Source: Chloroflexota bacterium
GTDB lineage: Bacteria; Chloroflexota; Anaerolineae; Aggregatilineales; Phototrophicaceae
Length of the DNA: 41,266 bases
Direction of reading: 5' to 3'
Assembly (NCBI GenBank): GCA_026706395.1
Contig: JAPOYU010000007.1
Coordinates: 1-41,266 of the forward strand
Under the pieces are notes generated by a model that saw only the letters and a program-made list of their open reading frames with translations, had not been told where the DNA came from and made no database searches. Positions 14,964-22,965 of this stretch are shown here, in pieces; positions within the stretch are counted from its first letter, which is position 1, and each line of letters begins with the position of its first letter. The position numbers and the translations under genes were made by a program.

Positions 14964-15986
14964 CTACTTTTGCATCCGTCCATGCCGCGCGACCGTCAAC
15001 TCCCGCATCCGCTCAAACACATCGACGCCGATCTGTTCGTAGACGTGCAGCAAATCCACCAGCACCCAGTTTTCTCGAATCAAGCCGTTTTCGCAGCGCC
15101 AGAAATCCAAACTGCGCATGGTGATCTCTTGATTTGAGGCCGCGATGCCTAGCCAGCCGTCGCCGCTGATCGTCATGGACATGCCGGGCCAGGCGGTGAA
15201 AGCGACATATTCGCCATCGCCAAACATGACGCCTTTGTCCATGAAAACGCCGCGATCCGGCATCGCCTTCAAAAAGGGTATCTGGTGCCAGTTGCGAAAA
15301 CCCGATACCCGCCGCATCGAGCCGATGCCCGCCGGTCCATACCACATCATCTTGGGATGCCAATACTTGTCCAGCTCCATCGGCTCGACGCCTTCCGGCG
15401 AGCGCGCCAAAGCTTCTAACATGGCCGTAACCCAGTCCAGGCTGGCCTTCGACCGCGCCTCATCATAGGCGCTGCTGATAATGCCGTCATTCGTGGCCGG
15501 CGCCGGAACCACCCATTCGACCGCTAAACTCGGCGTCATCGGCCAGGCGCCCGCTTGCAGCATCACTTGCGGAATATCCCATAGAGCCTGCATCTCGACG
15601 ATCTGCCCATCCTCGAAGCGGAAAAACTCGTGATAGCGCATCGCCAGCAGATGCTGTGTCGGCGGGATGTCCAACCAGGCTCGCTCGAAGACGCCCATAT
15701 AATGCCCGCAGCAGCCGACCCAGCTCTCCCCTTGAGTTTCGCCGGCCATGACGATGAAATCGCGCCGCTCCAAATCGGGCAGGGCATGAAGCAGCGGCGC
15801 ATACGCCCCTTCATACAAGCCGTCCACACCGGGCAGTGTCTCAAGCGGATTGGCTAGTTGAACCAGGCAATCGGGCGCGAATATCTCGCCCAGCTGCGCC
15901 CGCAGCTCCCCCGAATCGCAATTGTAAAGCGCCTCGCGAAATCGTCCGATGCGCGCCTTGTTCCGGTTATGTATCGACTCCGCCAT
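14964..15986 (-). CDS. Double-domain SnoaL/NTF2-like protein, gene 4 of cluster
   Basis: A 340-residue cytoplasmic protein made of two NTF2-fold (SnoaL-like polyketide cyclase type) halves, about 5-155 and 175-335. The first half contains HALPDLERRDFIVMAGE and WVGCCGHYMGVFERAWLDIPP, then MRYHEFFRFEDGQIVEM, the classic SnoaL order of strand, helix and DGxI turn. The second repeats it with YGPAGIGSMRRVSGF, AMPDRGVFMDKG and WRCENGLIRENWVLVDL. Family members act as ester cyclases, hydrolases or isomerases on small acidic substrates; the substrate here is unknown. It is the last of four related genes on this strand (19324 to 14964), 55 bases behind gene 3. Start ATG 15986 has AGAGG directly before it and AAGGCGGG a little further up. 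Confidence 0.8.
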   Translation of the reverse strand: MAESIHNRNKARIGRFREALYNCDSGELRAQLGEIFAPDCLVQLANPLETLPGVDGLYEGAYAPLLHALPDLERRDFIVMAGETQGESWVGCCGHYMGVFERAWLDIPPTQHLLAMRYHEFFRFEDGQIVEMQALWDIPQVMLQAGAWPMTPSLAVEWVVPAPATNDGIISSAYDEARSKASLDWVTAMLEALARSPEGVEPMELDKYWHPKMMWYGPAGIGSMRRVSGFRNWHQIPFLKAMPDRGVFMDKGVMFGDGEYVAFTAWPGMSMTISGDGWLGIAASNQEITMRSLDFWRCENGLIRENWVLVDLLHVYEQIGVDVFERMRELTVARHGRMQK

Positions 15987-16010
15987 CCTCTTGCCCGCCT
16001 TGTTAATCTT

Positions 16011-16050
16011 GCTCTGCGCTCTCTGTGCCTCTGCGGTAAATTCACCGCAG
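16011..16050. repeat. CTCTGTG-type repeat with hairpin, copy C; supplies a stop codon
   Basis: GCTCTGCGCTCTCTGTGCCT followed by CTGCGGT (16031-16037), AAATTC, ACCGCAG (16044-16050): a perfect seven-base stem with a six-base loop. On the minus strand it reads as the CCGCAGAGGCACAGAG-type repeat. The stop codon of the SnoaL-like gene 3 (16042-16044) lies inside the hairpin, so the repeat forms the 3' end of that gene. Confidence 0.5.
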
Positions 16051-17151
16051 CAACCACTCGCTCATACTGATCGCTCCCCGTTGCCGGAACTGATGCCGCA
16101 TCCGCCCGAAGACATCGACTCCCATTTGCAGCAGAATATGGGGCACATCTATCGGGATCCAGTTCTCCACGATTGTTTCATCATCGCAGCGATAAAAGTC
16201 CATCACCCGCATTTTGATGCGTTTGCCGGTCGGCGGCAGGCCAAATAGCTCGCCGCCGCTGTGCGTCGCCCGCAGATAGCCCCAGCCGCCGGTGACGGCG
16301 TAATAACCATCGCCGATGCGGATGAAATGCCCCTGCTTCGAGCCGCCCCGGTCCGGGAAAGCCACTAAAAACGGTATCTGATGATAATCCTCAAAGCCCT
16401 TCAGACCGCGCGTCGTGCCGATGCCCGACGGTCCATAGTACATGAAGTTCGGATGCCAGTGCTTCGCCTGCTCCATCTCATCAAGCACCTCGCGCGTCGG
16501 CGGCGCTCCGCTGTATTGACCGAGCGCCTTGTGCATTTTAAGCACGGTCTCGATCGTCCGACGCGAGCGCGCTTCGTCCTGCGCTGTTAACAGCACGCCA
16601 TCCAGTGTCCGCGGCGGCAGCCAGCGCATCTCCGTACCCAGGCTCGGCGCGATCGGGAAGTAACCCGCCTGCCGCATCAGATCTAGAAAATCGAGAAAGA
16701 TGTAGCTCGTGACGATTAGCCCGTCGCGCAGTTCGTGCGCTTCGCAGTAACGCAGGCAAACCGCGCCGCGCGTCGCCGGGATGCCCAGCAAATCGCGCTC
16801 GAACGTGCCGAGGTAATGCCCCATGCAGGCGATCCAGTTCCCATCGCGATAGCGCCCGCCGGCGACGAAATGCTCGCGCCGCTCCATATCCGGCAGCGCC
16901 CGGCGCAGGGGCCGCCACAGCTGCTCCAGGCCGGCCTCAATACCACGCAGCTCGTTGATAGGGTGGGTGACATTCAGCGCGACATCGCTGGCCAGGCTGT
17001 CATGCGCGATCTCCGGCAGTCGCTCAGGCGGCTCTTCCGCCAGCGCCCGCATAATTGCCATGACTTGGCGCTTGTTGGCGATATTCCGCCCCTGATCGAC
17101 CGGGCTGTATTCAAACGCCCTCGTGAAGTACCGGTCCGCTGTCTCTGTCAT
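16042..17151 (-). CDS. Double-domain SnoaL/NTF2-like protein, gene 3 of cluster
   Basis: A 369-residue paralog of its neighbours with two NTF2-like halves (about 25-185 and 205-360). Shared signatures are RALPDMERREHFVAG, ACMGHYLGTFERDLLGIP, and in the second half YGPSGIGTTRGLKGFEDYH, AFPDRGG and FYRCDDETIVENWIPID. The paired PxGIG and FPDR motifs occur in genes 2, 3 and 4, which argues for descent from one double-domain ancestor. The start codon overlaps the stop of gene 2 by ATGA (17148-17151), so translation is probably coupled. The last codons and stop fall inside a dispersed repeat. Substrate and reaction are unknown. Confidence 0.8.
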   Translation of the reverse strand: MTETADRYFTRAFEYSPVDQGRNIANKRQVMAIMRALAEEPPERLPEIAHDSLASDVALNVTHPINELRGIEAGLEQLWRPLRRALPDMERREHFVAGGRYRDGNWIACMGHYLGTFERDLLGIPATRGAVCLRYCEAHELRDGLIVTSYIFLDFLDLMRQAGYFPIAPSLGTEMRWLPPRTLDGVLLTAQDEARSRRTIETVLKMHKALGQYSGAPPTREVLDEMEQAKHWHPNFMYYGPSGIGTTRGLKGFEDYHQIPFLVAFPDRGGSKQGHFIRIGDGYYAVTGGWGYLRATHSGGELFGLPPTGKRIKMRVMDFYRCDDETIVENWIPIDVPHILLQMGVDVFGRMRHQFRQRGAISMSEWLLR

Positions 17152-18131
17152 CTAGCTCGCGCCTTATTTATCGGCCAAGGTTGCTCGTAGGCGCGCAATG
17201 GCGGATAAAGTTCTACCTCCGACTGCAGCGCCGCATCTATCAAGTCGATCAGCACCCAGTTCTCGCGCAGCAATGCGCCATCGCGCCGCCAGAAGTCCAT
17301 GATATTCCAGCCAACCTGCCGCCCGGTCGGCGGCCAGCCCAGGAAGTCGCCGCAATGCGTGCCCACCAGACTGGGCCAACCAGTCGAGGCGGCGTAAATC
17401 CCTTCGGCGATACGCGCTTGATGTCCCACGCCTTTGCGATCGGGGAAGGCACCGACGATCGGACCTTGCGCGTCACGCAGGAATTCCTCCATGCCATAGG
17501 CCGAGCCGATTCCGACAGGCCCGTGCCAGACCATGTCGTCGCTCCAGAACCGCTCCAGGCCCTGGCTGTCTTGATGCTTCTGATCATACTTGTTCAAGCC
17601 GCCGAAGATCATCGCTTCGACCAGTTCCGACGTCACGGCTGACTCAGCTTCGTCAATTCTCTCCAGCGATACGCCATCCCCCGCCAGCGGCCCCGGTATC
17701 CACATATCCCGCCCATAGCTCGCCGGCAAAATCACCCGGTCAACCTGTCGTATCAAATCCGGCAGATCAACCAGCAACCGAATCTCGGCGATCTTTCCGT
17801 CCCGAACGCGGCAAAACTCGCCATAACGAAATCTGACTGTCGCGCGGCTTGACGGGATACCAAGCCAATCCTCAACGAAGGTGCCGATGAAGTCGCCTGT
17901 GCTCGCTACCCAGCCGCGCCCCTCAAAGCTGCTCGCCAACAAGATGTACGGGCGGCGCAGCAAATCGGGCAGCGCTCGCAGCATCGGCCCCCACAGTTGA
18001 GCTAACAGGCTTTCGGCGCCTTGCAGACGCCTGAGCGGGTAGAAGCCATAGAAGGCTACATCGTCGGCGAGCGCGCCGCGCAAGCGATTGATGATCTCGT
18101 CGTGCTGCGTCGACCACAAATCGCGGATCAT
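17148..18131 (-). CDS. Double-domain SnoaL/NTF2-like protein, gene 2 of cluster
   Basis: A 327-residue double NTF2-like protein. First half: ALADDVAFYGFYPLRRLQG, MLRALPDLLRRPYILLA, STGDFIGTFVEDWLGIPSS, RYGEFCRVRDGKIAEIR. Second half: WHGPVGIGSAYGMEEF, GAFPDRKGV, FLGWPPTGRQVGWN and FWRRDGALLRENWVLID. The GWPPTGR segment is the PPTG turn common in SnoaL-like proteins. ATG 18131 is chosen; a TTG at 18155 would add eight residues, and neither has a strong ribosome site. It overlaps gene 3 by four bases and follows gene 1 after 77 bases, consistent with one transcript. Function unknown beyond the fold. Confidence 0.78.
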   Translation of the reverse strand: MIRDLWSTQHDEIINRLRGALADDVAFYGFYPLRRLQGAESLLAQLWGPMLRALPDLLRRPYILLASSFEGRGWVASTGDFIGTFVEDWLGIPSSRATVRFRYGEFCRVRDGKIAEIRLLVDLPDLIRQVDRVILPASYGRDMWIPGPLAGDGVSLERIDEAESAVTSELVEAMIFGGLNKYDQKHQDSQGLERFWSDDMVWHGPVGIGSAYGMEEFLRDAQGPIVGAFPDRKGVGHQARIAEGIYAASTGWPSLVGTHCGDFLGWPPTGRQVGWNIMDFWRRDGALLRENWVLIDLIDAALQSEVELYPPLRAYEQPWPINKARAR

Positions 18132-18208
18132 GGCTTTATTTTGCCGCTGTTTCAATTCAGCTCTTGCCTCGACGAGTCAGGCGCGAATCTCTCGTAACAT
18201 GCAAGTCA

Positions 18209-19324
18209 TTAAGCATATATCTGCTTGAGCAAGACGAATTCATCAAACAGCGTCCACTCGCTCTGAACGCGTCCCTCGACGATTAGATGATGACTGAAAC
18301 CTAATAGCCGAATTGAATTGCCGGTCGGCTCGCCGTAGATGCCATAACCTGTATGTGTCCCGCTCAGTGTCCAGCGCGTCGCCACGCGGTATCCGGCCCG
18401 CTCGTCGCCCACGTGACAGAAATGATCGCAGTGGATCGCCAAATCGGGGAAGGGAGAAAGCAGCGAAAGCGCATAGGCTTGAAAATCGCCGATGCCCTTG
18501 AATGACCGCCGAGACGGGCCTTCAAAGACAAAGTTCCCGTGATAATATTCCGGTGCTTTGTTCAGCAAACGCCAATTCCAGATTTCGTGCATCATCCGCC
18601 CGATGAAGTCCTCCGGATCAAAACGCTCGGACTGCGCTTCGGGCCACTCATCCGGCGGCAGCTGGCCTACCCGGCGGTAGCTTTCGCCGGCGATGCTCAA
18701 CGGCATACCAGCGTCCTTTTCCTTGGCGACCATATCTTTTGCCGTTTGCACCGGGTCCAGCCCCAACTGCATGACCAAAGTCAATTCATCGCGCGAGATC
18801 CATTCTTCCACTACCATATTCCGCAGACAGAAACAGTCGGCGATGGCGCGGTAGCTGACGCGTTTTCCAGTAGGCGGACCATAGGGCGTCCAGCCGCGGT
18901 TCGTTCCCTCATGCCGCAGGCGATGCGACGAATACAGGCCATCGATATCGTTGCCTCCCCATATTACTTCTTCGCCGAAAAGCCTCCGGTCAGGAAATGA
19001 TGCTTGCGATTCGATGGTCGCCGCGATCACTGCTTCGCGCCCAAACTTTAATCCGCTGGCTGTATGCATCTGTACCGTATTGGCGTAATAGTCATAGAGC
19101 TTGCCGATGCCATGCTCTTCCCAGATCTCATGCGTGATGCCGATGATGTAGTCGACGAAGTCCTTATAACGCGGGTTGAAGCCTTCCATCGATTGCGCAG
19201 GCGCGCCCTTGGCATTTTCCATGAACTGGATATCGACTTTCTTCGGCAGCGTAATCTCTGATTTCTCGTCCGCATCCGACGCCGTGACTTGAATCTCTTT
19301 GCTCTGGTTTTCAGCCTTCGCCAT
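18209..19324 (-). CDS. Double-domain SnoaL/NTF2-like protein, gene 1 of cluster
   Basis: A 371-residue protein, the first and most divergent of the four. After a charged N-terminal stretch (about 1-40: AKAENQSKEIQ, DADEKSE) come two SnoaL-like halves. The first has FVDYIIGITHEIWEEHGIG, YDYYANTVQMHTASGLKFG, FPDRRLFGEEVIW, GWTPYGPPTGKRVSYRAI and EEWISRDELTLVMQLG. The second has FIGRMMHEIWNWRLLNKA, FEGPSRRSFKGIGDFQ, SPFPDLAIHCDHF, YGIYGEPTGNSIRLLGF and SEWTLFDEFVLLKQIYA. This is the canonical ester-cyclase pattern, clearer than in genes 2-4. Start ATG 19324 has AGGTGG five bases upstream. Its promoter and an operator-like palindrome lie just above (19355-19411), so this gene probably leads the operon. 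Confidence 0.82.
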   Translation of the reverse strand: MAKAENQSKEIQVTASDADEKSEITLPKKVDIQFMENAKGAPAQSMEGFNPRYKDFVDYIIGITHEIWEEHGIGKLYDYYANTVQMHTASGLKFGREAVIAATIESQASFPDRRLFGEEVIWGGNDIDGLYSSHRLRHEGTNRGWTPYGPPTGKRVSYRAIADCFCLRNMVVEEWISRDELTLVMQLGLDPVQTAKDMVAKEKDAGMPLSIAGESYRRVGQLPPDEWPEAQSERFDPEDFIGRMMHEIWNWRLLNKAPEYYHGNFVFEGPSRRSFKGIGDFQAYALSLLSPFPDLAIHCDHFCHVGDERAGYRVATRWTLSGTHTGYGIYGEPTGNSIRLLGFSHHLIVEGRVQSEWTLFDEFVLLKQIYA

Positions 19325-19354
19325 AAGCCCACCTGCATTCCGTAAAATAGCCAT

Positions 19355-19370
19355 ACGAAAACGATTTCGT
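19355..19370. promoter_or_regulatory. LacI-family-type operator palindrome
   Basis: ACGAAAACGATTTCGT is a 16-base palindrome with seven of eight base pairs matching and a central CG, the hallmark of LacI/GalR-family operators (compare TGNAANCGNTTNCA). It lies about 7-22 bases downstream of the predicted transcription start of the SnoaL-like operon and 30 bases before its first ATG. A bound repressor would block initiation or clearance. No LacI-family gene is present in the window. Confidence 0.55.
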
Positions 19371-19382
19371 TCGCGCGCGCAT

Positions 19383-19411
19383 AGATTATCACGTAACGCG
19401 ACTAATTTCAA
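19383..19411 (-). promoter_or_regulatory. Promoter of the SnoaL-like operon
   Basis: On the minus strand TTGAAA (complement of 19406-19411, 5/6 match) and TAATCT (complement of 19383-19388, 4/6 match) are spaced by exactly 17 bases. Transcription would start near 19376. The operator-like palindrome at 19355-19370 follows directly. Confidence 0.5.
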
Positions 19412-19449
19412 AGGGCGCGCGGATTCCCCGCCATATACACCGCTTCATG

Positions 19450-20148
19450 TCACCAATCCGCCAACGCCCACTCCAGCGCCGCCAAGGCATGCAGCTCGGT
19501 CGTATCGAAGCTGGGCAGGGCGCTGTCCTCCGGCTTGATCAGCAGTCCGATCTCCGTGCAGCCCAATATCACCGAGTCCGCCCCGGCCGCCGCCAGATCC
19601 TCGATCACCGCTTGATACCGCCGCCGGGATTCCCCCCTGATCAGCCCACGAACCAGCTCGTCGTAAATGATGCGATGCACGGTTGCCCGCCCGGCCGCGT
19701 CCGGCGTGACCACATCCAAGCCGAATCGCTCGATCATCCGCCCCTTGTAAAAGTCCTGCTCCATCGTGAAGCGCGTTCCCAGTAGCCCGGCGCGTCGATG
19801 ACCGGCCGCCAGGATGGGCTTGGCAGTCGCATCAGCGATGTGGATCAGCGGCAAGCCCACCGCCGCTTCGACCTCATCGGCCATCCGATGCATCGTATTG
19901 CTGCAGATGACGATGCAATCCGCGCCGCCTCGCTCCAATCTATAGGCCGCGTCTAGCATGAGCGCCGTCGCCGCTTCCCAGTCGCCGGCCGCCTGCAATT
20001 CCTCGATCTCGGCGAAGTCAAACGAAACCATAAGGCAATCGGCCGAATGAAGACCGCCCAACCGGTTTTGCACTTCCTGATTGATAATGCGGTAGTACTC
20101 GCTGCTCGATTCCCAGCTTAAACCGCCGATCAAACCGATCGTCTTCAT
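19450..20148 (-). CDS. Aspartate/glutamate racemase family protein
   Basis: A 232-residue PLP-independent amino-acid racemase of the Asp/Glu/hydantoin racemase superfamily. Two cysteines that act as acid and base are in place: Cys82 in ICSNTMHRM and Cys197 in ILGCTEIGLL, one in each half of the pseudo-symmetric fold. The N-terminal MKTIGLIGGLSWESSSEYY is typical of the RacX/YgeA-like aspartate racemase branch. The ATG at 20148 is preferred over a TTG at 20157 because GAGG lies just upstream and a TTG start would overlap the upstream gene's stop. Only five bases separate it from the amine oxidase gene, so they form an operon. Together they suggest turnover of an N-substituted or D-amino acid (inference). 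Confidence 0.88.
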   Translation of the reverse strand: MKTIGLIGGLSWESSSEYYRIINQEVQNRLGGLHSADCLMVSFDFAEIEELQAAGDWEAATALMLDAAYRLERGGADCIVICSNTMHRMADEVEAAVGLPLIHIADATAKPILAAGHRRAGLLGTRFTMEQDFYKGRMIERFGLDVVTPDAAGRATVHRIIYDELVRGLIRGESRRRYQAVIEDLAAAGADSVILGCTEIGLLIKPEDSALPSFDTTELHALAALEWALADW

Positions 20149-20153
20149 GCGCC

Positions 20154-21314
20154 TCAACTCTGCTTCGCTGTTTCTAGCCGCGCCAGCCGGTGCAACTCAA
20201 TATCTTGACCTGTGGCGCCATTCTGCGCCAGATCCGCCATGACCTCGCCGACCACGCTGGCCATCTTGAATCCGTGCCCGCTGAAGCCGGCGGCGATCGA
20301 TACCTGCGGCGCGTCCGGCAAGGTGTCCAGCACAAAATGCTCATCGGCTGTATTGGTAAACATGCAGACGACCATATTCAGGGTCTTGCCGGCGCCGGCG
20401 GGAAAATAACGCTCGGCGAACTCGCGCAGCAGCGCTTCATCTTCGGCCTGCGCAGCGCGATCCACCGTATCGGGATCGACCACCTCCTCCCGATGATGAT
20501 AGCGCCCGAATTTCATGCCCGGCGTCCCCCCGCTGGGATTGAACTCGGGAAAGCCATAGTAGCGCCCTTCGTCCACCTGGCCATTCCAGACCGGGAAGCG
20601 CTCCGGCGCAAAAAACTCGGGCTGCTTCGTCTCCAGCCAAATCACCGCTTGACGTTCAGGCACCGCCATCCCCACCAATTGAGGCACAAACTTCGACGTC
20701 CACGGCCCGCCACAAATGACCAGCTTCTCCGCCGAATAGGACCCGGCGTCGCTGCGGACTTGCACCCGTTGATCGGGCAGGACATCCCATCCCAGCACCC
20801 GCTCGCCCGTGTGAACCACCGCGCCATGCTTCAGCGCCAGATCAGCATGCGCCGTGATGCAGCGCTCCGGTGTCAGCAAGCCGCCTTGTGGCTGGAACAG
20901 CGCCATCGTCTCCGGCGGCATCTGATATCCCGGAAAGCGCGCCCTCAACTGTTTGCTGTTCAGCACCTCGTGCTCAAGGTCGTTTTCCAGGCAGCTTCGC
21001 AGGCTGCCGCTGAAGACTTCGCCGTCTTCCGGACCCATGTCGATGCTGCCGGTCTGGAAAAACAGCTGCTCGCCGAATTCGCGCTCCAGGTCATCCCATA
21101 GTTCGTAGGAGCGGCGCAGAAGCGGCACATAAGACAGGTCCTCGTAATAAGCCAGCCGGATGATCCGCGTCAGCCCGTGCGACGAGCCCATCTCATGCGG
21201 GATCTCGAACCGTTCGATGCCTAGTGTGTTCAGTCCGCGCTTCGCCAGATGATACAGCGCCGCGCTGCCCATCCCGCCCAGCCCGATAACGATGACATCG
21301 TAGTGCCTTGTCAT
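20154..21314 (-). CDS. FAD-dependent amine oxidase, monomeric sarcosine oxidase / N-methyltryptophan oxidase type
   Basis: A 386-residue flavoenzyme of the MSOX/SolA family that oxidises secondary amines (sarcosine, N-methyl amino acids, pipecolate-like compounds), giving aldehyde and hydrogen peroxide. The dinucleotide fold is VIVIGLGGMGSAAL (8-20). GSSHGLTRIIRLAYYED (43-59) is the active-site arginine segment of the family. Cys317 in VVCMFTNTADEHF aligns with the cysteine that binds FAD covalently in MSOX. SGHGFKMASVVGE is the C-terminal FAD motif. It sits directly upstream of the racemase. ATG 21314 is the only good start. The exact amine is not predictable from sequence. Confidence 0.88.
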   Translation of the reverse strand: MTRHYDVIVIGLGGMGSAALYHLAKRGLNTLGIERFEIPHEMGSSHGLTRIIRLAYYEDLSYVPLLRRSYELWDDLEREFGEQLFFQTGSIDMGPEDGEVFSGSLRSCLENDLEHEVLNSKQLRARFPGYQMPPETMALFQPQGGLLTPERCITAHADLALKHGAVVHTGERVLGWDVLPDQRVQVRSDAGSYSAEKLVICGGPWTSKFVPQLVGMAVPERQAVIWLETKQPEFFAPERFPVWNGQVDEGRYYGFPEFNPSGGTPGMKFGRYHHREEVVDPDTVDRAAQAEDEALLREFAERYFPAGAGKTLNMVVCMFTNTADEHFVLDTLPDAPQVSIAAGFSGHGFKMASVVGEVMADLAQNGATGQDIELHRLARLETAKQS

Positions 21315-21436
21315 ACAGCGTTACCGCCTTCCATTGGTCGACATATATTCGGCGATGCTCCCTCGGATTCCTTGCGTTGTAAACCGATGGCCCACTTGAC
21401 GCGCAATTCAGAAAACGACTCGGTAACCTCTATTTC

Positions 21437-21459
21437 CTCGGTGTACTCGGTGGTAAAGC
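21437..21459. repeat. CTCGGTGTACTCGGTGG repeat, copy D
   Basis: The 193-base gap between the amine oxidase start and the stop of the next gene holds CTCGGTGTACTCGGTGG followed by TAAAGC, 22 of 23 bases the same as 14936-14958. It lies within a larger CTCGGTAACC...GGTAAAGCTCTC...TTACCG block that can fold. Otherwise I see nothing firm in this gap; a promoter for the oxidase-racemase operon should lie here. Confidence 0.5.
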
Positions 21460-21507
21460 TCTCTTACCGCATCTTCCCTTAAATTCTCGCTTCCGCCCGA
21501 TAGCATA

Positions 21508-22833
21508 TCACGCGCAGCCACCACCCGTCTCAACCCACCACAAGCCGCCGTCGACGCCATTCAGCCCCAGCGCCAGCTTGCCGCCAGCGGGAGACAGCCA
21601 GGCCCAGGCCCGCGACCCTCGCGTCAGAGGCAGCGGCAGGGCGCTGATCGTCGTCAGGTCCCGCCTCTGCCTGCTGAAACATTGCAAAGTTGGGGCGCTC
21701 TCAACCGGCCTGATGATGTAGATCTCGTTTCGCGTCACCACCGGCGCCGGATAATTGTTGCCCGGCAATTCAGCGTCGAAGAGCAGCTTTGCATCCCCAT
21801 ATAGGGCCTGCCAGTAGTAACCGCTGGCGTCACCATCCTGCCGGCCCACCACGGCCGCATAGCCATCGGGCGCCGGACCCGGCACGATTATAGAAGGCGG
21901 CAGATTCTCCAGCCAGGCGGAGCGCATCTGCCCGTCCACATCGGCGGTGAAATAATATACCGGCTCGCCATATGAACCGAAATAATAAGCGAGGAAGACC
22001 CCGGGGTTACGCGCCCAAATGAAGCCGCGCAAGCTGCGCCGGCCCAGGTTGCGATGGATCACCCGCCGATAAGAACCATCCGGCTCGGCGGAATAGATCG
22101 AATGCAAATCATTCTGATATACGACCCGCCTCGCAGTCGGGGAATATGTCATCTGGGAACTGAAGTAGAGCTCAGGATTCCGCTCGCCCGATTGTGATAC
22201 CAGGGTCGCGTCGCTAAGCTCAATCATTTCAGGCGTCACGCGCGCCGCATCCGGATGCTCAATCTCGCTAGCGCTGCCATCGCTGAAGTTGTAGCGCCAC
22301 CAGTCCAACTCGGTGAAAACATCGCCCGCGCAGCCGACGCCAAATATCAGCCTCTCCTCATCCAGCCACTCCAGCATCACCACTTCGCCCTGGGCAATCC
22401 GCTGGACAGCCGGCGCAACGACATCAGGCGAGCGTTCCACTGGCGCGGCGCGGGCGTCGACGCTCAACTTGATATTCGCCACTTCGCCCTCGGCAAAGAG
22501 CTCGAAAGGCGCCGAAAACGTCTGCATCCGTCCCGGTGGCACGGCATAATCTAACAGGGCCGTCCCGCAAGCGTCCACCAGATAACCGAAACCTTCGCCG
22601 ATGACCTCATCATCGGCATCGAGCGCCTCCACAAAGATGCTGATGCCGCTATAGGCAGCGACGCCATGGTTGAAGACCTCGCCTTCGACCACCGGCATTT
22701 GCCCGCCGAAGCCATCCGGCCCCAGCCCAATCTCCGTATTCAGAACCAGCAGTTGCGGCAGATCTTGCGCCACGGCCAGTGGCCCGCACAGCAGCGTCAA
22801 CGTCAGTAGCAAAAGCCGCATCGCAAATCTCAT
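21508..22833 (-). CDS. Secreted beta-propeller (TolB/WD40-like) protein
   Basis: A 441-residue exported protein. The N-terminal signal peptide is LLLLTLTLLCGPLAVAQ, with probable cleavage after AVAQ near residue 23. About 27-130 looks like a small beta-sandwich of the kind that precedes propellers (VEGEVFNHGVAAYSGISIFV, FxLYD-like). About 145-440 has repeating strand pairs that read as propeller blades: MLEWLDEERLIFGVG, QMTYSPTARRVVYQND, RGFIWARNPGVFLAYYF, WAWLSPAGGKLALGLNG. Propellers of this kind bind proteins or glycans, but no active site is visible. A second ATG at 22821 is an alternative start. It lies downstream of an intrinsic terminator of the BMP-type gene, so it is transcribed separately. 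Confidence 0.72.
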   Translation of the reverse strand: MRFAMRLLLLTLTLLCGPLAVAQDLPQLLVLNTEIGLGPDGFGGQMPVVEGEVFNHGVAAYSGISIFVEALDADDEVIGEGFGYLVDACGTALLDYAVPPGRMQTFSAPFELFAEGEVANIKLSVDARAAPVERSPDVVAPAVQRIAQGEVVMLEWLDEERLIFGVGCAGDVFTELDWWRYNFSDGSASEIEHPDAARVTPEMIELSDATLVSQSGERNPELYFSSQMTYSPTARRVVYQNDLHSIYSAEPDGSYRRVIHRNLGRRSLRGFIWARNPGVFLAYYFGSYGEPVYYFTADVDGQMRSAWLENLPPSIIVPGPAPDGYAAVVGRQDGDASGYYWQALYGDAKLLFDAELPGNNYPAPVVTRNEIYIIRPVESAPTLQCFSRQRRDLTTISALPLPLTRGSRAWAWLSPAGGKLALGLNGVDGGLWWVETGGGCA

Positions 22834-22870
22834 TGTCTGTAGTGTGGTCTTTTCTGTTATAAAGAAGGCA

Positions 22871-22920
22871 CAAAAAAAACACCCCTCCCTGATGCTTCGG
22901 GGAGGGGCCGGGGGAGGGGT
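22871..22920 (-). terminator. Rho-independent terminator after the BMP-type gene
   Basis: On the minus strand ACCCCTCCC (complement of 22912-22920) pairs perfectly with GGGAGGGGT (complement of 22881-22889), with inner G/C-rich sequence that can pair too. After one G comes a run of eight T (complement of 22872-22879). It lies 46 bases past the BMP-type gene stop, as a terminator should. The CCCTCCC...GGGAGGGG core resembles a dispersed GC-rich repeat seen in many genomes. Confidence 0.75.
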
Positions 22921-22965
22921 AGACCGTGTTCGCTACCTCTCAACCTTATCGAAAATAACCATCGC

